A stretch of DNA of 64,000 bases. It comes from CAYMCO01 sp964388955 (GTDB lineage Bacteria; Chloroflexota; Anaerolineae; Anaerolineales; E44-bin32). The position numbers and the translations under genes were made by a program. The notes beneath the pieces are model-generated. The model was not told where the DNA came from and ran no database searches. It saw nothing but the letters and a program-made list of their open reading frames with translations. Position 1 is the stretch's first letter; each line of letters begins with the position of its first letter. Positions 1 to 7,968 of the stretch are shown one piece after another. The stretch is taken from positions 1 through 64,000 of the forward strand of contig CAYMCO010000014.1 in NCBI GenBank assembly GCA_964388955.1, read 5' to 3'.

Positions 1-54
1 CGGGAAGGCGGGCTGACGGTCGGCGCGGGCGTGATCACGGAGATCTTGGAGTAA
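1..54 (+). CDS. tuf: Elongation factor Tu, C-terminal end (partial)
   Basis: Only the last 17 codons and the TAA stop are in the window. The reading frame gives the characteristic EF-Tu ending (R-E-G-G-L-T-V-G-A-G-V-I-T-E-I-L-E), the tail of the third beta-barrel domain. EF-Tu delivers aminoacyl-tRNA to the ribosome as a GTP complex. Its position just before rpmG, tRNA-Trp, secE and nusG is the usual bacterial arrangement and supports the call. The rest of the gene lies upstream of the window. Confidence 0.88.
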   Translation, partial: REGGLTVGAGVITEILE

Positions 55-99
55 CCAGCGGTTGCCAGTGTCATCGGGATCTGGCAGCGGGAAAACGCG

Positions 100-264
100 A
101 TGGCAAAGAGAGATATTCGGCCGGTAATCACACTCGAATGCACCGAGTGTCAAGAGCGGAACTATACTACCGAGAAGAACCGACGGAACGATCCGGGACG
201 GATCGAGCTGCAGAAGTATTGCCCTCGATGCCAGCGGCATACGCTGCATCGAGAGACAAAATAG
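100..264 (+). CDS. rpmG: 50S ribosomal protein L33
   Basis: A 54-residue basic protein beginning MAKRDIRPVITLECTECQ. It is a large-subunit protein near the E site. Two CXXC pairs (C-T-E-C near residue 14 and C-P-R-C near residue 41) form a zinc ribbon, so this is the zinc-binding version of L33. The length is typical for the family. It lies 45 bp after tuf and 19 bp before tRNA-Trp, the conserved tuf-rpmG-trnW-secE-nusG order. Confidence 0.95.
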   Translation: MAKRDIRPVITLECTECQERNYTTEKNRRNDPGRIELQKYCPRCQRHTLHRETK

Positions 265-283
265 GGGCGCGTTGTCGCCCTAC

Positions 284-357
284 AGGCCAGTAGCTCAACT
301 AGGTAGAGCACCGGTCTCCAAAACCGGGGGTTGTGGGTTCGATTCCTGCCTGGCCTG
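284..357 (+). tRNA. trnW: tRNA-Trp (CCA anticodon)
   Basis: A cloverleaf can be folded by eye. The seven-pair acceptor stem is AGGCCAG (284-290) with CTGGCCT (350-356). The anticodon stem CCGGT/ACCGG encloses loop CTCCAAA with anticodon CCA. The T arm contains TTCGATT. The discriminator base is G at 357, and the 3' CCA is not encoded. It lies between rpmG and secE, as in many bacteria. Confidence 0.95.
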
Positions 358-413
358 CCTGACGCAAGCCGCGCCGCCGCAATCGTCGGCGGCGTTTGAG
401 TGAGGAGAAGCAC

Positions 414-635
414 GTGGCGAAGTCAAGAGCCAAGACCAGAAAGAAAGGCAACGCGGTGGCGCGCTATCTACGCGAGACCAGCGCCGAGCTGAGCAAGGTG
501 AACTGGCCGACAAGGGAGGAGGCGCTCCGGCTGACCGGCATCGTGCTGGTGGTTGTGTTCACCATGAGCGCGCTGCTGGGATTCCTGGATTTCCTCTTCT
601 CGCAGTTGTTCCGCTTCATCATCGGACTTGCGTGA
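414..635 (+). CDS. secE: Preprotein translocase subunit SecE
   Basis: A 73-residue single-span SecE, the small clamp subunit of the SecYEG channel. A basic N-terminus is followed by the family signature region (ETSAELSKVNWPTREE) and one transmembrane helix (about residues 43-65). The GTG at 414 is chosen as start because GAGGAG lies 8-10 bases upstream; an in-frame TTG at 396 would add six residues but has no comparable ribosome binding site. It is directly upstream of nusG, as expected. Confidence 0.93.
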   Translation: MAKSRAKTRKKGNAVARYLRETSAELSKVNWPTREEALRLTGIVLVVVFTMSALLGFLDFLFSQLFRFIIGLA

Positions 636-670
636 GGGGATACGAGGCGGACTAGGGAAGAGATAAGCTT

Positions 671-1513
671 GTGAATGAGCAGAGTGAACCAGAATTGGAC
701 CAGAGCGCGGACCTGCCCGAGTCGGATCGAGCGGAGACCAAGCCTGAGGCGGATCCGGCGATGACGAATGAGTCGGAGGCGCGGGATCCGGAGGCCGCCG
801 GTGATCTGCAATCGGAGGAGGCGGAAGCCGGTATCGCGGTGGAGACCGAAGCGGAGGAAGCTGCGGGAGACGCCGACGCCGTGGAGATGCAGGAGACGAA
901 GGCCGAGACGACTTCGGAGGCGAAGGCCGCCCTCGAAGCGGAAGCTGAGGCGGAGGGGGATGCGGCGGAAGAAGACCAAGAGGAAGACGACGACCGGAAG
1001 TGGTATGTCGTTCACTGCTATTCAGGCTACGAAAACAAGGTCCAGCACAACCTCGAGCAGCGCATCGAAACTATGGGCATGAAGGACCGCATTTTCGATA
1101 TCGTCGTCCCCACTGAGGAGGAGATGGAGGTCAAGGAGGGCAAGCGCCGGACCGTGGAGCGCAGGGTCTTCCCCGGCTATATTCTGGTTCAAATGATCAT
1201 GGATGAGGACTCCTGGTACGTGGTGCGCAACACGCCTGGCGTGACGGGATTCGTAGGCATGGGAAATGAGCCCACGCCCCTCAGGCCGGAGGAGGTTTCC
1301 CAGATCATCAAGCGGATGGAGGCGGAGGCGCCGCGTATCAAGGTGACATACAAACTGGGACAGAAAGTGCGTATTATCGACGGTCCATTCAACGATTTCA
1401 TCGGCACGGTGGATGATATCGACATGGATCGGGCGAAGGTGCGTGTGATGGTTTCATTCTTTGGGCGCGAAACTCCGGTTGAGCTGGACTTCCTGCAAGT
1501 CGAGAAGGCATAG
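671..1513 (+). CDS. nusG: Transcription termination/antitermination protein NusG with long acidic N-terminal extension
   Basis: The protein has 280 residues against about 175-200 for ordinary NusG. Residues 1 to about 108 are very rich in Glu, Ala and Asp. The NGN domain starts at KWYVVHCYSGYENKV and includes the VFPGYILVQM core. The KOW domain holds G-Q-K-V-R-I-I-D-G-P-F-N-D-F. NusG binds the RNA polymerase clamp and couples transcription to Rho or the ribosome. Translation starts at GTG 671. The acidic extension is low-complexity and probably disordered; its role is unknown. Confidence 0.95.
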   Translation: MNEQSEPELDQSADLPESDRAETKPEADPAMTNESEARDPEAAGDLQSEEAEAGIAVETEAEEAAGDADAVEMQETKAETTSEAKAALEAEAEAEGDAAEEDQEEDDDRKWYVVHCYSGYENKVQHNLEQRIETMGMKDRIFDIVVPTEEEMEVKEGKRRTVERRVFPGYILVQMIMDEDSWYVVRNTPGVTGFVGMGNEPTPLRPEEVSQIIKRMEAEAPRIKVTYKLGQKVRIIDGPFNDFIGTVDDIDMDRAKVRVMVSFFGRETPVELDFLQVEKA

Positions 1514-1534
1514 ACAAGGGGAAAACGCCCCTGT

Positions 1535-1557
1535 GGGAGGGCGATGAATTCGCCCGC
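1535..1557 (+). promoter_or_regulatory. Hairpin in rplK leader, possible L1-binding site
   Basis: Between nusG and rplK the mRNA can form a hairpin with arms GGGCGA and TTCGCCC around a GATGAA segment, after a GGGAGG run. L1 represses its own operon in many prokaryotes by binding a GAUGA-type internal loop that mimics its 23S site. The similarity was judged by eye only. An ordinary intergenic hairpin is an equally simple reading. Confidence 0.3.
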
Positions 1558-1581
1558 CATTACCACGAAAGGAGCTGAGTT

Positions 1582-2010
1582 GTGGCGAAGAAGCTAAAGA
1601 CAGTCGTGCGTCTGCAAATCGAGGCGGGCAAGGCCAATCCCGCGCCGCCGATCGGCCCAGCACTGGCGCCGCATGGCATCAACCTGATGCAGTTCTGCAA
1701 GGAATACAACGCCCGCACCTCCAGCAAGATGGGGGAGGTGATTCCTGCGGAGATCAGTATCTACACCGACGGATCGTTCAGCTTTGTCCTCAAGACCCCG
1801 CCGACTGCGCATCTGCTGCGGAAGGCGGCCGGAGTGGAGAAGGGATCGGGAGAGCCGAATCGTGAAAAGGTGGGAACGGTCACCCGCGAGCAGGTGCGCG
1901 AGATCGCCGAGACGAAGATGAAGGATCTGAATGCCATCGATATTGAGGGCGCCATGCGGCAGATCGAGGGCACGGCCCGCAATATGGGCATCGTGATCAA
2001 AGAGCAATAA
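1582..2010 (+). CDS. rplK: 50S ribosomal protein L11
   Basis: A 142-residue protein of normal L11 length, starting at GTG 1582 (VAKKLKTVVRLQIEAGKANPAPPIGPAL) with AAGGAG upstream. The N-terminal domain carries the proline-rich PAPPIGPALA loop, and the C-terminal domain binds the GTPase-centre rRNA. L11 forms the base of the L10-L7/L12 stalk and contacts translation factors. It precedes rplA by 50 bp, probably in one transcript. Confidence 0.97.
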   Translation: MAKKLKTVVRLQIEAGKANPAPPIGPALAPHGINLMQFCKEYNARTSSKMGEVIPAEISIYTDGSFSFVLKTPPTAHLLRKAAGVEKGSGEPNREKVGTVTREQVREIAETKMKDLNAIDIEGAMRQIEGTARNMGIVIKEQ

Positions 2011-2060
2011 CGAAAAGTGGGAGGGCCTTTTCCGGTCCGCTCGCACCACAAGGAGAAGTC

Positions 2061-2771
2061 ATGAGCGCTCATGGAAAGAAGTACCAGGAGGCTTTCGAGA
2101 AGATCGATCGAAGCAGGGACTACTCGCCGCGGGAGGCGCTGGAGCTGGTCAAGGCGCTTGCATACGCAAATTTCGATGAGACGGTGGAGGTGCACATCCG
2201 TTTGGGTGTCGACCCCCGGCACGCGGATCAGCAAATCAGGGATACGGTGCAACTCCCCAACGGGACGGGCAAAGCGGTGCGGGTGCTGGTGTTCGCGGAG
2301 GGGGATGGCGAACGCGCGGCGCGCGAAGCCGGGGCGGATTTTATCGGCGACGAGGAGACCATCCAGAAGATCCAGGACGGCTGGTTTGATTTCGATGTTG
2401 CGGTGGCGACCCCCGACATGATGGGCAAGGTCGGCCGGTTGGGGCGCTTGCTGGGCCCGCGAGGGCTTATGCCCAATCCGAAAGCAGGCACGGTCGTGCC
2501 CGAGGATGACCTGGAGCGGGTGATCGAGGAGCTCAAGGCAGGGCGGGTGGAGTTTCGGGTTGATAAGACCGGTAATCTGCACGTCCCGATCGGCAAAGTG
2601 TCCTTTGAGATCTCGGAGCTGCGTGAGAATATGGTCGCGTTGATGGAGGTGGTGCGCAGAGCGCGTCCGGCATCTGCCAAGGGAACCTATATCCGCAAAG
2701 TGTCGGTTTCCAGCACCATGGGCCCCGGGGTTCGGGTGGACGCCTTCGCGGCATTGACGCTGGAAGATTGA
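2061..2771 (+). CDS. rplA: 50S ribosomal protein L1
   Basis: A 236-residue protein with the L1 signature (TPDMMGKVGRLGRLLGPRGLMPNPK) near residues 115-140. L1 forms the mobile E-site stalk and is also a translational repressor of the rplK-rplA mRNA in many bacteria. The start ATG is preceded by AAGGAGAAGTC. Length and ending (VDAFAALTLED) are typical. Confidence 0.97.
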   Translation: MSAHGKKYQEAFEKIDRSRDYSPREALELVKALAYANFDETVEVHIRLGVDPRHADQQIRDTVQLPNGTGKAVRVLVFAEGDGERAAREAGADFIGDEETIQKIQDGWFDFDVAVATPDMMGKVGRLGRLLGPRGLMPNPKAGTVVPEDDLERVIEELKAGRVEFRVDKTGNLHVPIGKVSFEISELRENMVALMEVVRRARPASAKGTYIRKVSVSSTMGPGVRVDAFAALTLED

Positions 2772-2981
2772 GCCAAAGGAGTCACAAAACACAGTATAAT
2801 AACGCCTGGCAACCTAACGAATCGCATACCGCCTGAGATAGCCGGCGCCGCGAGCATGCGGCTTAATTACCTGCCGAGGCGGAAGCATGCGGAAAGCTTT
2901 CATCCCGTGGGGATGGGCACCGGCTTTGCTTCGCTGTCTCAAGCGGAGCAAATTTCTTTGTAGGAGGAGGTGAGTATCCAA
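2772..2981 (+). promoter_or_regulatory. L10 (rplJ-rplL) mRNA leader with -10-like TATAAT
   Basis: This 210-base non-coding stretch separates rplA from rplJ. Ribosomal protein L10 leaders with autogenous control occupy this position in many bacteria. A perfect TATAAT lies at 2795-2800, but the only -35-like hexamer (TTGAGC, 2768-2773) is 21 bases away, so a promoter here is uncertain. Several GC-rich segments could pair. The call rests mainly on position and length; the L10 kink-turn was not verified by folding. Confidence 0.5.
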
Positions 2982-3527
2982 TTGGCTATCACCAAGGAGC
3001 GCAAGGAAGGACTGATTCAACAGTACACCGATCTGATCGCGGGGAATGTGGGCATCATACTGACCGGCTTCTCCGGCCTAAGCGTCAAGCAAGCTGAGGA
3101 TCTGCGGGGCAAGATCCGGGAAATGGGAGGCGAGTTCCACATTGTGAAGAACACGCTGGCAAAGTTGGCCTTTGATCAAGCTGGCTTGGAGATCCCCGAG
3201 AAGTTCCTGCTGGGCACCACGGCCATCGGATTTGCCAACGAAGATATCCCGGCGCTGGCGAAGGCGATCGTTGATCTGTCGAAAGAGTCGGAGGCGCTGA
3301 CCATCAAGGTGGGTGTGCTGGAGGGCGAGGTGATCGATGGGGCTCAAGTCGTGAGTCTCGCCGAGCTTCCGCCGCTTGCAACCCTGCAGGCCCAGATAAT
3401 CGGCCTGATTCAAACGCCTGCTCGGCACGTCGCATCGGCCTTGGCGAGCTCAGTTCGACAGGTTATCAATGTGACCAACGCGTACGCGAACAAGGAAGCC
3501 GAGCCCACTGGCGCCGCCGCAGGCTAA
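2982..3527 (+). CDS. rplJ: 50S ribosomal protein L10
   Basis: L10 anchors the L7/L12 dimers to the ribosome. I place the start at TTG 2982 (181 residues, beginning M-A-I-T-K-E-R-K). The sequence AGGAGGTGA at 2965-2973 is a perfect anti-Shine-Dalgarno complement ending eight bases upstream, whereas an in-frame GTG at 2970 would overlap that site. The N-terminal rRNA/L11-binding domain includes GFSGLSVKQAEDLR, and the C-terminal helix for L7/L12 follows. rplL is 57 bp downstream. Confidence 0.95.
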   Translation: MAITKERKEGLIQQYTDLIAGNVGIILTGFSGLSVKQAEDLRGKIREMGGEFHIVKNTLAKLAFDQAGLEIPEKFLLGTTAIGFANEDIPALAKAIVDLSKESEALTIKVGVLEGEVIDGAQVVSLAELPPLATLQAQIIGLIQTPARHVASALASSVRQVINVTNAYANKEAEPTGAAAG

Positions 3528-3584
3528 GGCGGCCTGCGAATAGACTGAAGTCTTCAGAATGAATAATCAAGGAGCAATACTGCG

Positions 3585-3959
3585 ATGGCTGATCTAGAGA
3601 AGATAGTGGAACAACTCAGCGAGCTTACCGTGCTGGAAGCGGCGGAGTTGACAAAGATGTTGGAGGAAAAGTGGGGCGTCTCGGCGGCTGCGCCCGTGGC
3701 CATGGCTGCGGTTCCCACTGCTGCGGCGGTCGAGGAAGAGGAGGAGAAGACCGAGTTCGACGTGGTGATCAAGGAGTTGGGTCCGAAGAAGATCGACGTC
3801 ATCAAGGCGATCCGGCAGCTGACCACCCTGGGACTCAAGGATGCCAAGGACCTGGCCGAGACGGCGGACGCGAAGGTGCTGGAGGCGGTGGGCAAGGAGG
3901 CCGCCGAGGATGCGAAGAGCAAGCTCGAGGCTGCGGGTGCCACCGTGGCGCTGGAGTAG
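3585..3959 (+). CDS. rplL: 50S ribosomal protein L7/L12
   Basis: A 124-residue stalk protein. The N-terminal dimerisation domain (LEKIVEQLSELTVLEAAEL) is followed by an Ala/Glu-rich hinge (about residues 33-52). The C-terminal factor-binding domain includes EFDVVIKELGPKKIDVIKAIR and the GLKDAKDL segment. It recruits translation GTPases. Unlike the common bacterial order, rpoB does not follow; a two-component system does, after about 150 bp. Confidence 0.97.
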   Translation: MADLEKIVEQLSELTVLEAAELTKMLEEKWGVSAAAPVAMAAVPTAAAVEEEEEKTEFDVVIKELGPKKIDVIKAIRQLTTLGLKDAKDLAETADAKVLEAVGKEAAEDAKSKLEAAGATVALE

Positions 3960-4079
3960 AGCTCGCTGGATCATTGGCGGGGGAAACCGCATCTTCAGAG
4001 ACTGATTCGCCCTGGAAACTGCAGGATACGGGGTGGCCGTGGTTTGGCTGCCCCGTCGCTCTTATTCCGCCGAACTGCC

Positions 4080-4090
4080 TATGGTATATT
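4080..4090 (+). promoter_or_regulatory. Possible extended -10 promoter for the two-component pair
   Basis: TGG immediately followed by TATATT (4085-4090) fits an extended -10 element 18 bases before the response-regulator start codon. No good -35 hexamer is visible at 16-18 bases upstream. The evidence is the motif only. Confidence 0.35.
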
Positions 4091-4108
4091 GGGCGCGGAG
4101 AGTAAAAC

Positions 4109-4786
4109 ATGCGCGAAAGGATTCTAATCATCGAGGACGAGGAGCGCATCCTGCAGTTCCTTCGCCGTGGGTTGATCTACGAAGGATACGAAGTGGACAC
4201 CGCCACGGAGGGAAAAGCGGGGCTGCGGATCGCCCGAGACCGGCCGCCCGATCTGGTCATTTTGGATTGGATGCTCCCCGGCATGGATGGATTGGAGGTT
4301 TGCCGGCGGTTGCGGTGCGCGGGAGATGTCCCGATCATCATGCTTACCGCCAAGGATTCGGTTCCGGATCGCGTGCAGGGACTGGACGCGGGTGCGGATG
4401 ATTATCTCATCAAACCATTTGAGTTCGACGAACTCCTCGCCCGTATCCGTGCGTTGATGCGAAGGGCCACCAGCGCCATGCCGGAGGTGCTGACCTTCAG
4501 CGACTTGCGGCTCGATACTGGAACACGCCAGGCGTATCGAGGGGACGACGTCATTGACCTGACTGCGAAGGAGTATGAGCTGCTGGAATTATTCATGCGC
4601 AATCCGCGCCAGGTGCTGACGCGCGATGTGATCTATGATCGGGTGTGGGGTTACGATTTTGCTGGCGAGAGCAACATTATTGAGGTCTATGTTCGCTACC
4701 TCAGACAGAAGACGGAGATCAACGGCTTACCCCGCTTAATTCACACCGTGCGAGGTGTGGGGTACGTGCTCCGTGAGGGAGAATGA
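4109..4786 (+). CDS. OmpR/PhoB-family DNA-binding response regulator
   Basis: The 225-residue protein has a receiver domain at 1 to about 118: acidic pair E9/D10, phospho-acceptor D53 in ILDWMLPG, and the switch region IIMLTAKDS with the conserved Lys. A winged-helix trans_reg_C domain follows at about 128-223, including DLTAKEYELLELF and the recognition region V-Y-V-R-Y-L-R-Q-K. It is the cytoplasmic output of the sensor kinase that overlaps it by four bases (ATGA), so the pair is translationally coupled. The signal and target genes cannot be read from the sequence. Confidence 0.94.
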   Translation: MRERILIIEDEERILQFLRRGLIYEGYEVDTATEGKAGLRIARDRPPDLVILDWMLPGMDGLEVCRRLRCAGDVPIIMLTAKDSVPDRVQGLDAGADDYLIKPFEFDELLARIRALMRRATSAMPEVLTFSDLRLDTGTRQAYRGDDVIDLTAKEYELLELFMRNPRQVLTRDVIYDRVWGYDFAGESNIIEVYVRYLRQKTEINGLPRLIHTVRGVGYVLREGE

Positions 4787-6222
4787 GGCTTAGAACCCGT
4801 CTTACTCTGGGGTACACACTGGTGCTGGCGGTGGTTCTCATCGCCTTCGGGGCACTCGTCTTCATCTCGCTTTCCTTCAGCATGACCGCCCAAATCGAAG
4901 GATCGCTGACGAATACGGCTGACAATATCTTGCTTGCCAGCGGGATGCCCGAGACCCTCGCCATCACCCTGCGCGGCGTCGGGCTGACCAGCAACGTGTT
5001 TGTGCAGGTGTGGAGGGTATCGGAGACGGGTGAGCGGGCTTTGGTTTGGCAGTCCACAGATCTGCCAGCCAGGGAAGGCTTCGACGCGGGAGCGCTGAAT
5101 GCGCGGGAGAATGTCTTCACCAGCAGCCGCATCGGCGAATATCATTTGCGGGTGTTGACGGTGCCCTTGGTTTCCGGGGATCAGGGGGCGGTCGCCGGCT
5201 ACCTGCAGGTGGCGGCGCCGCTCGACAGTGTGGACCAGGCCAAGCAGATGCTGCTCTACGTACTGGTCGGTGGGGGGCTGCTGGCTACCGGCACGGCGGC
5301 GTTTGTCGGATGGGGAGCGGCAAGAGCCGCGCTCCGGCCGCTGGACGAGGTGACGGAGGCCGCCGAGCGCATCACCCGGGCGGATGATCTCTCTCGCCGC
5401 CTCCCGTTGAACGTCCCGCCTGGCGGGGAGGTGGGGCGGCTGATCCTGGCCTTTAACCAGACTCTGGAACGATTGGAGAACTTGTTCGAGGCCCAGCGAC
5501 GGCTGCTGGCCGATGTGTCGCACGAATTGCGGACGCCCTTGACAACGATCCGAGGAAACGCGGATCTGATGCGGCGGATGGGAGAAGTGGACGCCGACTC
5601 GCTGGAGGCGATCACCGGCGAAGTGGACCGGATGACGCGCATGGTCCAGGATCTCCTTCTGCTGGCAAAGGCGGAGTCGGGCCACTTGCCGCTGGCGCAC
5701 GAGGTGGTGGAATTGGATACGCTGCTGCTCGAGGTCTTCCATCAGGCCAAGATTCTCACGCAAGGAAGAGTCGAACTCCGTCTTGGAGAGGAAGATCAGG
5801 CGCGGACCATCGGGGATCGAGATCGGCTGAAACAGGTGCTGCTGAATCTGGTCGCCAACGCGATCGAACACTCTCCGCAGGGGGGACAAGTGACGATGTC
5901 ATTGCGATGCGATCCGGGCGTAGCGCGCCTCTCTGTTGCGGACCAAGGGGAGGGGATTCCAAAGGACGAGATCCCGCGCATTTTTGCGCGTTTCTATCGC
6001 AGGGATCCTTCCCGCAAACGGTCCAGGGACGGCGGCGCAGGGTTGGGCCTCCCCATCGCCTACTGGATCACCCGCAGTCATGGTGGGCACATCGAGGTGG
6101 AATCGGAGGTTGGGAAAGGGACCACCTTCATCGTGATCTTGCCTCGCCTGGGGGAGGGATGTGGGAGGCCTGAGGCGCGCGAGGAGGGCGAGACGAATAT
6201 GGAAGCCGGGGGACCGCCTTGA
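4783..6222 (+). CDS. Sensor histidine kinase (HAMP-HisKA-HATPase)
   Basis: A 479-residue membrane kinase. TM1 spans about residues 10-33, followed by an extracytoplasmic sensor segment of roughly 120 residues. TM2 spans about 156-182 and is followed by a HAMP linker. The HisKA H-box (DVSHELRTPL) has His247. The HATPase_c domain has N-box NLVANAIEHS, G1 DQGEGIP and G2 GAGLGLPIA. It phosphorylates the upstream regulator, whose stop it overlaps. The sensor domain matches no family I recognise. Confidence 0.94.
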   Translation: MRLRTRLTLGYTLVLAVVLIAFGALVFISLSFSMTAQIEGSLTNTADNILLASGMPETLAITLRGVGLTSNVFVQVWRVSETGERALVWQSTDLPAREGFDAGALNARENVFTSSRIGEYHLRVLTVPLVSGDQGAVAGYLQVAAPLDSVDQAKQMLLYVLVGGGLLATGTAAFVGWGAARAALRPLDEVTEAAERITRADDLSRRLPLNVPPGGEVGRLILAFNQTLERLENLFEAQRRLLADVSHELRTPLTTIRGNADLMRRMGEVDADSLEAITGEVDRMTRMVQDLLLLAKAESGHLPLAHEVVELDTLLLEVFHQAKILTQGRVELRLGEEDQARTIGDRDRLKQVLLNLVANAIEHSPQGGQVTMSLRCDPGVARLSVADQGEGIPKDEIPRIFARFYRRDPSRKRSRDGGAGLGLPIAYWITRSHGGHIEVESEVGKGTTFIVILPRLGEGCGRPEAREEGETNMEAGGPP

Positions 6223-6368
6223 GCGATCTCGCCCCTCAAAGGATTGAAGCTGGCGCGCACCGAGTTTGGTAGGTTTGTGGTTCATCTGATGGGATTGAAA
6301 TCCCACGGTTTCCCCGCAACCTGATCAGCCCCGGCATTGAGCTTGCCCGAAGCGGCGGGTGGGTGGTA

Positions 6369-7154
6369 TCAAGGCTGGAGTGCGAGCTCGTTTGCCGCCA
6401 ATCGGCACAGGCGCTCACCGCCATGATGCATCCAAGATTGCAGCGTAGGGCTCTGGTCAAGGCCTGCGGCGATGTCCTTCAGGATTCCCATCCCCCAGCG
6501 CACATAGCGACGCGTCTCCTGGCCCCATTGGCTGCGGGGTAATCCGATGACTCCGTGACCCCCATTGTACCCAGCCAGCGCCAGCGGAAGGCGACCGTCC
6601 GCCAGTTCGTAGCTGCGGACCAGGTACGCGAGGCCGCGGGCCGCGTTGTTCTCCGGATCGAAAGGGTGTTCTCCGCTGGCGAAATGATACGGCATGACCT
6701 GGAACAAGCCTATGGCACCCGAGGGAGATCGGATCGCCGGGTGACCGCACGACTCGATCTGGATGACCGTGGCGATGAGATTTGGATTGAGGCCGTTTTC
6801 CACGGACCAGCGTTCGATGTCGGGGGCCCAGAACATGACGCTGGAGGAGAAAATGGGGGCGACGCGATCTGGCGGGAGCTGATCGAGCAGGGGGGAGGGG
6901 CTTGGGATGCGGCTTGTGTCGGCAACCGCTGTCGGTAGCGCCCTGTGAGGGGCGGATGCTGGTGTGGCCGGACGGGTTCCGAACAGGAGCCAACCCAGGG
7001 CCAGGGCGGTGATGGAAAAGCTGAGACCCACCGGAAGCCAGCGGGCGACGGGGAGGAATCCGGTGCGCCGGAGGCGCACCGGATTCTGCTGGCTTGTCCG
7101 GGAGATGGAGCGACCCGCTGGCTTCGGTGGGGGACGATGGGCAGAGGAGATCAT
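6369..7154 (-). CDS. Membrane-anchored lytic transglycosylase (SLT domain)
   Basis: The 261-residue protein has a basic N-terminus, one transmembrane helix (about residues 42-60) and a Pro/Ser-rich linker. The SLT/goose-lysozyme-like domain covers about 120-235. Catalytic Glu lies in ATVIQIESCGHP, followed by GAIGLFQVMP and LALAGYNGG, the classic motifs I-III. It cleaves peptidoglycan glycan strands to 1,6-anhydro products outside the membrane. It sits 24 bp downstream of a membrane gene with SOS-like operators and is probably cotranscribed with it. Confidence 0.9.
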   Translation of the reverse strand: MISSAHRPPPKPAGRSISRTSQQNPVRLRRTGFLPVARWLPVGLSFSITALALGWLLFGTRPATPASAPHRALPTAVADTSRIPSPSPLLDQLPPDRVAPIFSSSVMFWAPDIERWSVENGLNPNLIATVIQIESCGHPAIRSPSGAIGLFQVMPYHFASGEHPFDPENNAARGLAYLVRSYELADGRLPLALAGYNGGHGVIGLPRSQWGQETRRYVRWGMGILKDIAAGLDQSPTLQSWMHHGGERLCRLAANELALQP

Positions 7155-7178
7155 GGTCTACGCAGCTGAATGCTATCG

Positions 7179-7901
7179 TTATTGGCGCATGCCATGGGGG
7201 CGAGCCAGCGCGGGCTGGTATTCCGGTTCCAAGGGGGCTGAGGGGCCGGGCTTTGGCGCGGGCCGAACGGGTCGCGACGCCCGTTCAGACTTTTTATCGC
7301 GGGCGGTGCCGGCGGCATGTCTTTCATTGGGGGACGGACTTCCAGGCCGGCCCTTGATTGGCTGCACGGTCGAGTGCTTGGGGTGCATCGAGAGGGAGAA
7401 TGTGCCGATGAGCAGCACCCGCAGCAGCCAGACGAGAATGGCGACAAATATGGGCACGCCCCGGATGAGAGTCTCCCGGGCGAGGATCTCGTTGCCCAAC
7501 TGGGCATGCTCGAGCAAGGCCAAGGATACGGCCCACCAGGTCAGAATCGCGTTCATGGTCGCAGCTAGCAGCCAGGCTCCGAGGAGGTACCAGAGTTCAG
7601 CCGGCTGGTCTTTGCCTTGTGGGGAGCCGAAGAGGCGGGCGATGCCTGCGAAATCCATGGCGCAGAAGGCTACCGCCAGGATGGTGGCCCAGTGCCAGCC
7701 GGCGAAGCTGAGATCCCCGAGTACGTCGGTGAGTGCGAACTCGGTCGTGCTGAAGTTGAAGATCTCGAAGGCGATCAAGGCCAGCAGTATGATGAGCCAT
7801 GAGGTGGTGGACCGGGGTAGGGGGACGGTGCGCCATAGGCGCTTGCCGGAGAAAAGCAGCTTGGAGAGATCGACTCGCTGGTGCGAAGTGACTGCGGACA
7901 T
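7179..7901 (-). CDS. Four-helix membrane protein of unknown function under a LexA-like double operator
   Basis: I do not recognise the family. The 240-residue protein has four likely transmembrane helices at about 34-52, 65-90, 103-127 and 147-170. A 65-residue cytoplasmic tail rich in Pro, Arg and Ser follows. The start ATG has a strong GGAGGTGAA ribosome binding site. Its promoter contains two GAAC-N4-GTTC palindromes, one between -35 and -10, so DNA-damage control is plausible. The downstream neighbour is a lytic transglycosylase, which suggests a role at the cell envelope. Confidence 0.75.
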   Translation of the reverse strand: MSAVTSHQRVDLSKLLFSGKRLWRTVPLPRSTTSWLIILLALIAFEIFNFSTTEFALTDVLGDLSFAGWHWATILAVAFCAMDFAGIARLFGSPQGKDQPAELWYLLGAWLLAATMNAILTWWAVSLALLEHAQLGNEILARETLIRGVPIFVAILVWLLRVLLIGTFSLSMHPKHSTVQPIKGRPGSPSPNERHAAGTARDKKSERASRPVRPAPKPGPSAPLEPEYQPALARPHGMRQ

Positions 7902-7917
7902 GTTTCACCTCCATATA

Positions 7918-7968
7918 GAACGCATGTTCGATATGCAGCAGTATAGAACAAGTGTTCTTCAGAGTCAA
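7918..7968 (-). promoter_or_regulatory. Sigma70-type promoter with two LexA-type (GAAC-N4-GTTC) boxes
   Basis: On the minus strand, -35 TTGACT (7963-7968) and -10 TATACT (7940-7945) are exactly 17 bases apart. One palindrome, GAAC-ACTT-GTTC (7946-7957), fills the spacer. A second, GAAC-ATGC-GTTC (7918-7929), lies in the early transcribed region, 17 bases before the start codon. Both match the GAACNNNNGTTC core known for LexA in Gram-positive bacteria. Placement is ideal for repression; the cognate repressor is not in this window. Confidence 0.72.

Noticed and set aside
1761..2792. Long minus-strand open frame (343 codons) across rplK and rplA
   Set aside because: It lies antisense to two unmistakable ribosomal protein genes; its sequence is Arg/His/Pro-rich shadow translation in GC-rich DNA.
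2768..2800. Complete promoter before rplJ (TTGAGC with TATAAT)
   Set aside because: The 21-base spacing is too long for a normal sigma70 promoter, so only the -10-like element is mentioned within the L10 leader.
4741..5889. Minus-strand open frame of 382 codons opposite the histidine kinase
   Set aside because: It mirrors codon phase of a clear kinase gene and shows no domain pattern.
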